Shown here: positions 8,489-16,384 of the stretch, in pieces | How the letters are laid out: each line of letters begins with the position of its first letter | Numbering within the stretch: position 1 is the stretch's first letter | From: Collimonas pratensis | GTDB taxonomy: Bacteria; Pseudomonadota; Gammaproteobacteria; Burkholderiales; Burkholderiaceae_D | Length of the DNA: 64,000 nucleotides | Assembly: GCF_001584185.1 (NCBI RefSeq) | Contig: NZ_CP013234.1 | Span: forward strand, 2,976,001 to 3,040,000 | Direction of reading: 5' to 3' | The notes under the pieces: model-generated | What the model saw: only the letters and a program-made list of their open reading frames with translations | Databases searched by the model: none | What the model was told of the DNA's origin: nothing | Position numbers and translations under genes: made by a program

Positions 8489-8839
8489 ATGTGCCGGGGC
8501 GAATTTTATGAATAAATGTGACGAGTCCGATGGCGGCGTTGATCGAGAGGGCCATCTTGAAGCTCTTGTGCTGCGTTTGAAAACGCATGGATCAGGCCTG
8601 GTTATGCCACATGATACTTTGTTATTTAACGCTAACTCTTAGAATCTTATTGAGAAAAGTGTCATTTCAAGGCCAGACCCAAGCCACTGCGTGACCCAAA
8701 CCACTGCCAGTCTGGCCAATCAAACTCCGGACGCGGCATACTTCGCGCGCTGCCAGTGATAAAATCGGCGGCTTAACTGCCACAGAAATTCCACTTATAA
8801 AACGATTTTCTCTGACTAAACAAACGGGGCCATATTTTC
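8489..8839. other. Gene-free interval between two divergent GT9-like genes
   Basis: About 350 bases separate the divergent starts at 8488 and 8840. The part next to 8840 is AT-rich and should hold that gene's promoter. A 37-codon frame on the minus strand (roughly 8487-8600) ends over the start of the gene at 8488, but it has no Shine-Dalgarno and no recognisable family. No tRNA or mobile-element sequence was seen. Confidence 0.5.
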
Positions 8840-10129
8840 ATGTCATCAAGCGACATCCTAGGACCACTCTTCGCAAACCACATGCGCGACAAGAGCTATT
8901 CAACAGCGCGCGCTCTTTGGCTGGCCCTCCGTGCGGGCGGTTTCGGGGTGGATGCCATTGAACTGCTGCTGCAATGGCGGAATGAAGCTAAATCGCCATT
9001 TGATCGAGTACAGATCGGCATTGACATGAATTTTCTTGGTCTGTATGCCGAGGCAGGAATAGCGATTGCAGAAGGGCTGGATGGCAATCTAAGTGACGAC
9101 GATCTATATCTCGCCAAACATGAGTTGGCGTTCGCTTTATACGGAATTGGCAAGTTTCGCGAGGCACATTCTATATATCGTTCGCTCAGGTGTGCATCGT
9201 CGTTCAAACCACTGATAAAGTCGCTTTACCCAAGCGAGTACCAACGAAATACCGAATTATTTCAAAAGAAATTCCTCAACTTGGATGATTCAATAGCGGG
9301 CAAACGCGTAGCTGTTCTCTACGAGGGAGGCATTGGAGATTTCATGATGTACTCCCGCTACCTGGAATCTATGCGCCTCGAGGGTGTTGAACACGTCACG
9401 ATACAACGACCTGATATTGTGGCAGGCGTCCTGAAGCCCAGGTCGTGGCTAGGTGAAATTAGTGGGGCGAATATAGAGGATATTTTAGATAACCATGATT
9501 TCGTCACGTGGTCATTCACTTTATTCGCACGCTATCAGGACACGCCATTCTACCCGCCGGAACCATCATCACCGTGGGCTCAAGCTGCGAATGCCGAGAG
9601 CCTCCCTACTCTCATTCGGGAACAGTTATCGGACGATCCTCTGGACAGAAAATGCTTAAAAATAGGCATATTGTGGCGCAGTACAAATACAAATAGATGT
9701 GAACCATACCGTTCCCTCACACTCGCGACATTGGCGCCACTCCTGAGCCAGCAGGGATGTCAGTTTTACTCAATTCATGTTGGCGGGGTAACAATCGAGG
9801 AACGGGATCTGCTGGACAAACATGGCGTGAGAGATCTTGGTTCACATATTGAAAATTTCTCCCAAACGGCCAGCGTACTCGATCATTTGGACTTGCTTAT
9901 TGCTCCGGACACCGGCCCTATTCATCTGGCTGGAGCGATGGGTCGACCAGTGTGGACTCTGTTGTCAGCGACGGCTGATACTCGCTGGTACAACGACCAA
10001 TATTTCACGCCGTGGTACGCGTCGATGCGACTGTATCGCCAAAACGCTTTGGGCGACTGGTCTTTGCCACTGTCTAACGTTGCTCGCGATTTACAAGACT
10101 TGATAAGCCTTCGTGGCGTTGCTGCATAA
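8840..10129 (+). CDS. GT9-like protein (divergent family member)
   Basis: A 429-residue member of the same family, transcribed opposite to the other three. Shared landmarks are RNEAKSPFDRVQIGIDMNFLGLY, GKRVAVLYEGGIGDFMMYSRY, ILWRSTNTNRCEPYRS, DLLIAPDTGPIHLAGAMGRPVW and WYASMRLYRQNALGDW. The catalytic-region signature here is DTGPIHLAGA, closer to classical heptosyltransferases than the DSAPAHLAGA of copies 1 and 2. Its codon use is visibly more AT-rich than that of its neighbours (runs such as AAAAATAGGCATATTG), which suggests separate acquisition rather than simple local duplication. The function is unknown. It converges on 10138-11757 with an 8-base gap. Confidence 0.75.
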   Translation: MSSSDILGPLFANHMRDKSYSTARALWLALRAGGFGVDAIELLLQWRNEAKSPFDRVQIGIDMNFLGLYAEAGIAIAEGLDGNLSDDDLYLAKHELAFALYGIGKFREAHSIYRSLRCASSFKPLIKSLYPSEYQRNTELFQKKFLNLDDSIAGKRVAVLYEGGIGDFMMYSRYLESMRLEGVEHVTIQRPDIVAGVLKPRSWLGEISGANIEDILDNHDFVTWSFTLFARYQDTPFYPPEPSSPWAQAANAESLPTLIREQLSDDPLDRKCLKIGILWRSTNTNRCEPYRSLTLATLAPLLSQQGCQFYSIHVGGVTIEERDLLDKHGVRDLGSHIENFSQTASVLDHLDLLIAPDTGPIHLAGAMGRPVWTLLSATADTRWYNDQYFTPWYASMRLYRQNALGDWSLPLSNVARDLQDLISLRGVAA

Positions 10130-10137
10130 ATCACACG

Positions 10138-11757
10138 CTACCGCCTGCCCCCGGCACTCCCCGAAATATCGTTTTTCTCAGGCCACTCATTTGCCAGCCC
10201 CATGATCGTGTGCCTGAAAGAACTGTCCGCCGGCGTACGCACCAGCGTGGCGTTCGGGTACCACAAAGAATGCTCACCGGTCTGCCAGCGCCACTCACCC
10301 CAGATCGGAACCAAGAGCACCATGTGCACGCCGGTAGAGCCACAAATATGGGCGACCGCACTGTCGATGGTCAATACGCAGTCGAGCGTGGCGATCAGCG
10401 CGGCAGTGTCCATGAAATCGGTGACGCCTGGCATCGGATCGAGCCAGCGCGAGCCCAGCGCCTCCAGCATGGTGTTACCCGGTCTCTCGTTCGAGCCCAA
10501 CTGTAGATTGACCCAGTCAATATTAGACCGGGCCGCAAGTAGCGGCACAAAGTCTTCGAAGGCGATGCTGCGAAAACGGTCGTGATAGGTGTTCGGGTTG
10601 CCGCGCCAGCATAAACCAATACGCGGTCTTGGCACAGTCGCGCCGTCATCCTGTTGTGCCCACCAGCGCTTCCAATGCATGGTACGTTCTTCGTCAGGCC
10701 TCAACCAGGGAAGCGTTTCACCAACAGTCGACCAGAGCTGCAGTGCGACGGGCAAACTCATCAGCCAGGCGTAAGCCTCGCACTCTCCGGTGTCAATGTG
10801 CGTCACCAATTCCGCTTCAGGATATGCAGCACGCAATACCGCGTGCATATCGGCCGGCGCTTCAATCCGAACCCGCGCTACTTTCCTCCGCAACAGCGGA
10901 ATATAGCGCGCATACATTAAATAATCACCGATAGACCACCCCGGATCCAGCAGTACCAGCAGCCCTCCCTGCAATTGATCACCATTCCATCGCGGAAGAT
11001 CAGGCGGGGCCTTTTCTACAAACGCCGGGCCAAGCACACGGCCTTCATGCCGTTCCATCGCCCCGCGTACGTCTCCTGAGCCAAACAGGGCCATGGCGAG
11101 CGGTTTGCATGCGTCGCCGCTAATTGGCTGGATGGTTTCCAGCTCCTTGTAGCGAGCCGCGCTGTCCGCATAGCGTCCCATAAAGCCAAGAACTATTGCC
11201 TGCCCCACAAGATCGTCAGAGTGGGCGTATTTCGAATAATTTGATTCAAAACAGGTCAACGCTTTCTCGTAGCGTAGCTGGCGCCAGTAAACCCAAGGTA
11301 GAAAACTGCTGGCTGAACCCGCCATCGAACTGGGATGATCATCTTCCCAACTGTCACCGACGGTTTCGGCAAGATCGAATTTGCGCAGACCAGACAAATA
11401 TTGTCCCAGATCGCAATACTGCTGAGGCGTGTAGTGCAATCCGGGCAACACGCGTCGCAGCTGCTCCGCAGTGCAATGATCACAAAACTGATGCAGCAGC
11501 ACTGTTGCCTTGGAGATGTCTTCTATGAAGTTCAAATGGGAAGCAAGTATTTCGGAAGCGAATCCTGCGTCAGCCAATTTGAGGCTGGCTTCACAGAGCA
11601 TTTCAGCACATTGGCTGCGTTGCTCAGGGCTGAGGCATGAGCGCCGTGAGGCAATCATTCCCACAGCGATAGACTCCATCCATCGTTGATGATTGTGGTT
11701 ATCGCATTGCGCCTGAAACCAATCTTCCGCTGAATCGGCAAATATGCTTCTATTCAT
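10138..11757 (-). CDS. GT9-like protein with long N-terminal region
   Basis: A 539-residue protein from the ATG at 11757, which has AAGGA five bases upstream; an in-frame start at 11859 adds 34 residues without a ribosome site. The first about 290 residues are helical and TPR-like (FDLAETVGDSWEDD; VLGFMGRYADSAARYKELE). The C-terminal domain carries LVLLDPGWSIGDYLMYARY, RIGLCWRGNPNTYHDRF, and DCVLTIDSAVAHICGSTG in place of the DSAPAHLAGA motif, then WYPNATLVR. It is the most distant of the four-gene family. This layout of TPR-like repeats in front of a GT9-like domain is seen in many proteobacterial proteins of unknown acceptor. No signal peptide. Confidence 0.72.
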   Translation of the reverse strand: MNRSIFADSAEDWFQAQCDNHNHQRWMESIAVGMIASRRSCLSPEQRSQCAEMLCEASLKLADAGFASEILASHLNFIEDISKATVLLHQFCDHCTAEQLRRVLPGLHYTPQQYCDLGQYLSGLRKFDLAETVGDSWEDDHPSSMAGSASSFLPWVYWRQLRYEKALTCFESNYSKYAHSDDLVGQAIVLGFMGRYADSAARYKELETIQPISGDACKPLAMALFGSGDVRGAMERHEGRVLGPAFVEKAPPDLPRWNGDQLQGGLLVLLDPGWSIGDYLMYARYIPLLRRKVARVRIEAPADMHAVLRAAYPEAELVTHIDTGECEAYAWLMSLPVALQLWSTVGETLPWLRPDEERTMHWKRWWAQQDDGATVPRPRIGLCWRGNPNTYHDRFRSIAFEDFVPLLAARSNIDWVNLQLGSNERPGNTMLEALGSRWLDPMPGVTDFMDTAALIATLDCVLTIDSAVAHICGSTGVHMVLLVPIWGEWRWQTGEHSLWYPNATLVRTPADSSFRHTIMGLANEWPEKNDISGSAGGRR

Positions 11758-12205
11758 AGTTCCTTGAATCAGACTGAGCTTTAGTCGAAAGTGGTGTATT
11801 GGTTGAGATCTGAAATTTGGATGGGCCGGTGGTGATTTTGTCGGGCTATTTTTTATCAAGATTAAAACAGCCCAACATAAGAAAAACTCCAGCTTAAAAC
11901 GGTCTACAGGAAATCGATAGCTTTGCTTTCATGGGATCCTCTCTAGGACATATTGTCCCCTATTTGAGATGTCCATCAAAGCCGGGCTACCTCAAACTGG
12001 CGTGACGCATTCAACTGCATGAAAACAGGACGGGACACAAATCGACAAAACGGGAGCATAACACCGCTTGACATGGATCAGGTGGTGCAATCCACACCGC
12101 GAGCAAAGGCAAGCCCAATATACGCTCGCAACATGGCCCATCAAGCGATGAGCCAGACGATCATCAAATCTGGCTATCACAAATTGCTTTGACGTAGACG
12201 CCAGA
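11758..12205. other. Gene-free interval
   Basis: About 450 bases without a convincing gene. The part next to 11757 is AT-rich and would hold that gene's promoter. A minus-strand frame at 11992-12330 overlaps the 3' end of the next gene and has no family resemblance, ribosome site or sensible codon bias. It could be a decayed gene, but I cannot identify a parent. Confidence 0.45.
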
Positions 12206-12820
12206 TCACTTCCCCGCCACAACCTCAATGCAATACAAGCCCCAAGGACAAAGCGCAAAGCGCTGGGCCAGCGGCTTCTGCGCCAGTTCTGGAATCCGGT
12301 CGGCGTCGTAGATGGCGAAGATGGGACCAAAACCGCCTATAGCCAGCGGCATGCCATCGATCTGCGTGGCCAGGATATAGTCGTATTTGCGCAGCTGATC
12401 GAGACCCACCTGCGGCATATAGCCGTCCACCGAATGGAAGACGATCTGGGTATCGGCCGCCTTGCTGGCGCCGAGCATGTCCAGCACGGCGGTCAGGCGC
12501 GGGCCGCGCAGCTGATGCGGCTTGCCGTCGTATTCCAGGGTCGGATTGATGGTCGCTGCGGGCAGCTTCTCAAGTGCGGCGAGGTCGAAGGCGAAGGCGC
12601 GCTTGAATTGTACATTCTGCTTGTGCATCATCTGGTCGATCACGGCATCGGTCGGGCCGCGGTTGCTGCGCTCGATGGCGCCGGCGATGGTCAGCACGAC
12701 CGGACCGCTGGCTTTGGCGTCCTTGGCGGTGGCGGCCGCGGCGAATGATGGTAGTACAGATGCGCCCAAAGCCCCGGCGATGGAGGCAGCGGCGGTCGAT
12801 AAGAACTGGCGTTTTTTCAT
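12206..12820 (-). CDS. Exported molybdopterin-domain oxidoreductase-like protein
   Basis: A 204-residue protein with an N-terminal export signal (MKKRQFLSTAAASIAGAL followed by ASVLPSFAAA). The body resembles the oxidoreductase molybdopterin-binding (SUOX/YedY-like) fold: VVLTIAGAIERSN, FDLAALEKLPAATI, LRGPRLTAVLDMLGA, IVFHSVDGYMPQVGLDQL, LATQIDGMPLAIGGFGPIFAIY. The usual cofactor Cys of YedY is not obvious; the only Cys residues are near the C-terminus (ALCPWGLYCIEV), so cofactor binding is uncertain. AAGGAG lies 8 bases before the ATG. It stands alone between a gene-free stretch and the MFS gene. The role is unknown; a periplasmic redox or accessory protein is plausible. Confidence 0.7.
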   Translation of the reverse strand: MKKRQFLSTAAASIAGALGASVLPSFAAAATAKDAKASGPVVLTIAGAIERSNRGPTDAVIDQMMHKQNVQFKRAFAFDLAALEKLPAATINPTLEYDGKPHQLRGPRLTAVLDMLGASKAADTQIVFHSVDGYMPQVGLDQLRKYDYILATQIDGMPLAIGGFGPIFAIYDADRIPELAQKPLAQRFALCPWGLYCIEVVAGK

Positions 12821-12938
12821 TCATGGCTCCTTGGTGAAAACGGCGCGATCCCGGCACCGCGCGATCAGCAATTGTAGAAGCGCTTTCGGGCAGCCACCGC
12901 ATTCTTTTGAAAAAAATTACGCCAGCAACAACAGCCGC

Positions 12939-14402
12939 TTAACTTGCCACGGCTTTCGGCTTGACCAGGTAGCCCAGTCCCGCCGCCATCAATAGCAACA
13001 CGGTCGCAGTCGCCAGCGCGATCCTGACGCCGCTGCTCATGTCGCCGGCGACGCCGTCACTCACCAGCGCGCCGAATACCGCAACGCCGACCGCGCCGCC
13101 GACCTGCCTGGCGGTGTTCAATACCGCTGAGGCGGTGCCGGCCCTGCTTTTCTCGACGCCGGACAGGATCGAGGTGGTCATGGCCGGCACCGCCAGCCCC
13201 ATCCCAGCCGGAATCAGTATGAAACCGGGCAGCATGTGCATGAAGCTGGCATGCTCGGCGATGCCGATGCTGCCTAGCAGGCCATAACCGGCGGCACCGA
13301 TCAGGCCGCCCAGCACCATCGGCAGGCGGATGCCGGCCTTGCCGATGAGCCAGCCGCTGACCAGGTTGGAGAAAATGAAGGTGCCGGTCAGCGGCAGGAA
13401 CGCCAGGCCCGCTTGCAGCACGCTGTAGTTCTGTACTTTCTGTAGATAAAAGCTGATGACGAAGATCACGCCGTAATAGGAAAAATTGACCAGCACGCCG
13501 AACAGCACCGCGGCGGTAAAACTGGTTTGGTGAAAGAAGTTCAGCGGCAGCATGGGATGCGGCACTTTGCGCTCGACCATGATGAAGGCGGCGCCGGCTA
13601 GCAGAGCGATGCAGAATCCGGCGATCACCAGCGGATGCCGCAGGCCGAGCGGATGGAATTCAATCACGGCGCCGACCAGCCCGGTCAGCGCAATGATCGC
13701 CAGCAACTGCCCGAACGGATCGAAAGAACGCGCATGCGTGCTTGCTGCGACGGCAGGCACCACGCGCCAGGTCAGCAGGAAACCGAGTGCGCAGATCGGC
13801 AGGTTCACCAGGAAGATGCTGCGCCAGCCGGCGACCGCCAGCAACAGGCCGCCGATCACCGGGCCGGCGGCAATCGAGACGCCGCCGGCCGCGGTCCAAA
13901 GGCCAATCGCTTTAGCTAGCAGTTTTTTATCATGGGCGCAGGCGCGGTTCAAGATCGCCAGCGAGCTCGGCACCAGCAAGGCCGCACCTATGCCCTGCAA
14001 GGCGCGCGCAATATTCAGGAAGCCTGCGGTCGGCGCCAGTCCGCAAGCCAGGGACGTCAAGGCGAATAACAGGAATCCGGCCAGGAACAGGCGCTTGGAA
14101 CCGAATTTATCGCCCAATGCGCCGGCCGAAAGCAGGAACACCGCGAAGCCGAGCGTGTAGGCATCCACCACCCACTGCAAGGCCGATACTTGCGCGCCGA
14201 GGTCGGCGCCTATTTGCGGCAAGGCGACGTTGACGATCGTGACGTCGAGCTGGACCACGACAAACGCGAAGCTGCTTGCAGCAATCGTCCATTTGACTGC
14301 CGCCGTTGCTTCATTTGCAACTGAAGGTGTCGCTGAAGGTGTTGCTGAAGTTGTCGCCGAAATTGTCGATTCGATAGTGGGTAGCGCTTGATGAGAGGTC
14401 AT
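12939..14402 (-). CDS. MFS drug/solute efflux transporter (DHA2-like, 14 TM)
   Basis: A 487-residue major facilitator from the ATG at 14402 (MTSHQALPT). The longer frame from 14465 would overlap the divergent regulator's control region. The N-terminus has a Ser/Thr/Ala stretch built from a short tandem repeat (SATTSATPSATPSVA). Motif A appears as GALGDKFGSKRLFLAG and the DHA2-type motif C as RALQGIGAALLVPSSLAIL. The LDVTIVNVALPQI segment in TM1 is typical of EmrB/QacA-type proton antiporters, which export drugs or metabolites across the inner membrane. It is divergent from an ArsR-type regulator with a 91-base gap, so it is probably controlled by it. Confidence 0.9.
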   Translation of the reverse strand: MTSHQALPTIESTISATTSATPSATPSVANEATAAVKWTIAASSFAFVVVQLDVTIVNVALPQIGADLGAQVSALQWVVDAYTLGFAVFLLSAGALGDKFGSKRLFLAGFLLFALTSLACGLAPTAGFLNIARALQGIGAALLVPSSLAILNRACAHDKKLLAKAIGLWTAAGGVSIAAGPVIGGLLLAVAGWRSIFLVNLPICALGFLLTWRVVPAVAASTHARSFDPFGQLLAIIALTGLVGAVIEFHPLGLRHPLVIAGFCIALLAGAAFIMVERKVPHPMLPLNFFHQTSFTAAVLFGVLVNFSYYGVIFVISFYLQKVQNYSVLQAGLAFLPLTGTFIFSNLVSGWLIGKAGIRLPMVLGGLIGAAGYGLLGSIGIAEHASFMHMLPGFILIPAGMGLAVPAMTTSILSGVEKSRAGTASAVLNTARQVGGAVGVAVFGALVSDGVAGDMSSGVRIALATATVLLLMAAGLGYLVKPKAVAS

Positions 14403-14493
14403 TACGGCCATCCAGTAACAGAGTAAGCAAGCCTTGATTCTGAGCCCGTCCGGGTCGCTTGTCACACAACAACAGTACGGTTACCATCAAACT

Positions 14494-15183
14494 ATGGACA
14501 ACGAACCCGACCTAAGCCGACTTGCCCGCACCATAGGCGATCCTACCCGTATTCAGATGCTGGCGCTGCTGATGGAGGGCCGCGCCCTGACCGCCAAGGA
14601 ACTGGCCTACGGCACCGATATCAAGCCGGCCACCGCCACCAGCCACCTGAAGCAGCTGGTGGAAGACCGCCTGCTGGAGATGACCAGCCAGGGCCGCCAC
14701 AAGTATTTCCGGCTGGCGTCGCCGGAAGTGGCGCGCCTGATCGAGTCGCTGATGGTGTTCGCGCCTAAGCGCAAGCGGGTCGGCCAGGCCACCGGCAACG
14801 ATGCGATCTGCACCGCGCGCTTTTGCTATGACCACCTGGCTGGCAAACTGGGCACCCGTCTGACTGAAACGCTGGTGGAACGCGGCTTGCTGCATGCCGA
14901 CGACGGCCTGTTTGAACTATCGGCTTCGGGCGAAACCTGGTTCAAGCAGTTCGGCATCAATACCGACGAGCTGCAAAAGAGCCGGCGCCAGTTCGCCTAC
15001 CCTTGCCTGGACTGGAGCGAACGGCGCGACCACCTGGCCGGGGCGCTCGGGGCGACGCTGGCCAAGCGCATGATTGAACTGGGCTGGCTGACGCGCAGCA
15101 AGCATTCGCGCGTGGTCGCCATTACCGCCGAGGGCCGCAGCGCTTTGACGGCGCAATTCGGCATCACTTTGGACCAGCCCTAG
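14494..15183 (+). CDS. ArsR-family (winged-helix) transcriptional regulator
   Basis: A 229-residue regulator with an N-terminal ArsR helix-turn-helix: DLSRLARTIGDPTRIQMLALLMEG, then TAKELAYGTDIKPATATSHLKQL and the wing GRHKYFRLASPEVA. The C-terminal half carries CTARFCYDHLAGKLGTRL, which recurs as YPCLDWSERRDHLAGALGATL. This arrangement is seen in long ArsR regulators with Cys-containing effector domains, so a thiol-reactive or metal signal is possible. The ATG at 14494 starts the conserved domain; no strong ribosome site is visible. It lies divergent to the MFS exporter and 31 bases upstream of the EamA transporter, so it may control both. Confidence 0.88.
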   Translation: MDNEPDLSRLARTIGDPTRIQMLALLMEGRALTAKELAYGTDIKPATATSHLKQLVEDRLLEMTSQGRHKYFRLASPEVARLIESLMVFAPKRKRVGQATGNDAICTARFCYDHLAGKLGTRLTETLVERGLLHADDGLFELSASGETWFKQFGINTDELQKSRRQFAYPCLDWSERRDHLAGALGATLAKRMIELGWLTRSKHSRVVAITAEGRSALTAQFGITLDQP

Positions 15184-15214
15184 CAGCTCGTTTTGACTTA
15201 TCAGGAAGTAACTC

Positions 15215-16261
15215 ATGCACCAAGGTGTCATGTTCGCATTGCTGGCCGCTGCCTTGTTCGGCGCCAGCACCCCCTTCGCCAAGCTGCTGGTCGGCCAGGT
15301 CTCGCCCGTGATGCTGGCGGCCCTGCCATATCTCGGCAGCGGCGCCGGCCTGTCGCTCTGGTATGGGCTGCGCCGCCTGCGCGGCAACCAGGGCGCTGCC
15401 GACGGCTTGCGCAAAGCCGACTTGCCCTGGCTGGCCGCCGCCATCCTCAGCGGCGGCATCGGCGGTCCGCTGCTGCTGATGTTCGGGCTGGCGCAGACGC
15501 CGGCTTCCAGCGCTTCGCTGCTGCTCAACATGGAAGGTGTGCTGACTGCCCTGCTGGCCTGGTTCGTGTTCAAGGAAAATTTCGATCGCCGCATCGCCCT
15601 CGGCATGCTGGTGATCGTTCTCGCCGGCGTGCTGCTGTCGTGGCAGCAGATGCCGCAATTCGGCCTGCCGTGGGGACCGTTGGCGATCCTGGCGGCCTGC
15701 CTGTGCTGGGCCATCGACAACAATCTGACGCGGCGGATTTCCGCCAGCGATGCGGTGCAGATCGCCGCGCTCAAGGGCCTGGTGGCCGGCCTGGTCAACC
15801 TGGCGCTGGCTTTGCTGCTGGGAGCAAGCTTGCCCGCGATCGCCAGCATCGGCGCCGCGGCCTTGATCGGCTTCGGCGGCTACGGCCTCAGCCTGGTGCT
15901 GTTCGTATTGGCGCTGCGCCACCTTGGCAGCGCCCGCACCGGCACTTACTTTTCGGCTGCGCCTTTCATCGGCGCGGCGATTTCGCTGCTGGTTCTGCAG
16001 GAAGCCGTGGGCGGGCTGTTCTGGCTGGCGGCGGCATTGATGGCGTTCGGCATCTGGCTGCACCTGACGGAACGCCATCAGCATGCCCACAGCCACGAGG
16101 AAATCGAGCACGGCCATCGCCACAGCCATGACCTGCATCACCAGCACGAACACGACTTCGAATGGGATGGCCGCGAACCACACAGCCATCCGCACCGCCA
16201 TCTGCCGATCAGCCACAGCCACGCGCACTATCCCGACATTCATCATCGGCACCAGCACTGA
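15215..16261 (+). CDS. EamA/DMT-family transporter with histidine-rich C-terminal tail
   Basis: A 348-residue drug/metabolite transporter with ten predicted membrane helices in two EamA repeats (GVMFALLAAALFGASTPFAK; PLAILAACLCWAIDNNLTRR). The final 61 residues contain 23 His in HxH patterns (HAHSH, HGHRHSH, HRHQH). His-rich tails of this kind bind divalent metals such as Ni, Co or Zn in other transporters, so metal-related transport or sensing is a reasonable guess, but EamA proteins usually move organic metabolites. AGGAAG sits 7 bases before the ATG, and the 31-base gap from the ArsR gene suggests an operon. The tail lies on the cytoplasmic side if the ten-helix topology holds. Confidence 0.88.
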   Translation: MHQGVMFALLAAALFGASTPFAKLLVGQVSPVMLAALPYLGSGAGLSLWYGLRRLRGNQGAADGLRKADLPWLAAAILSGGIGGPLLLMFGLAQTPASSASLLLNMEGVLTALLAWFVFKENFDRRIALGMLVIVLAGVLLSWQQMPQFGLPWGPLAILAACLCWAIDNNLTRRISASDAVQIAALKGLVAGLVNLALALLLGASLPAIASIGAAALIGFGGYGLSLVLFVLALRHLGSARTGTYFSAAPFIGAAISLLVLQEAVGGLFWLAAALMAFGIWLHLTERHQHAHSHEEIEHGHRHSHDLHHQHEHDFEWDGREPHSHPHRHLPISHSHAHYPDIHHRHQH

Positions 16262-16355
16262 GGTCTTGCAGGAAGTGCTCAGCCAAAGAAAATGGACCGG
16301 CCGATCTACGCTATAAAAAAGCGCATATCGAACCGATCCATTTGACTGCTGCGCG

Positions 16356-16374
16356 GTCCGGCTGTCAGCCGGAC
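16356..16374 (+). terminator. Hairpin between convergent EamA and OPT genes
   Basis: GTCCGGCT-gtc-AGCCGGAC is a perfect 8-base stem with a 3-base loop, in the 123-base gap between convergent genes. The T-rich stretch after it on the plus strand is weak (TGTGCTTGGTTTATT), so it is a candidate terminator only. Confidence 0.45.
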
Positions 16375-16384
16375 TGTGCTTGGT

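Noticed and set aside
8487..8600. Short 37-codon minus-strand frame upstream of the second GT9-like gene
   Set aside because: No Shine-Dalgarno, no homology recognised; overlaps the next gene's start. Probably chance.
11992..12330. Minus-strand 112-codon frame in the gene-free interval
   Set aside because: Overlaps the 3' end of the molybdopterin-domain gene in another frame, no start context, no family resemblance.
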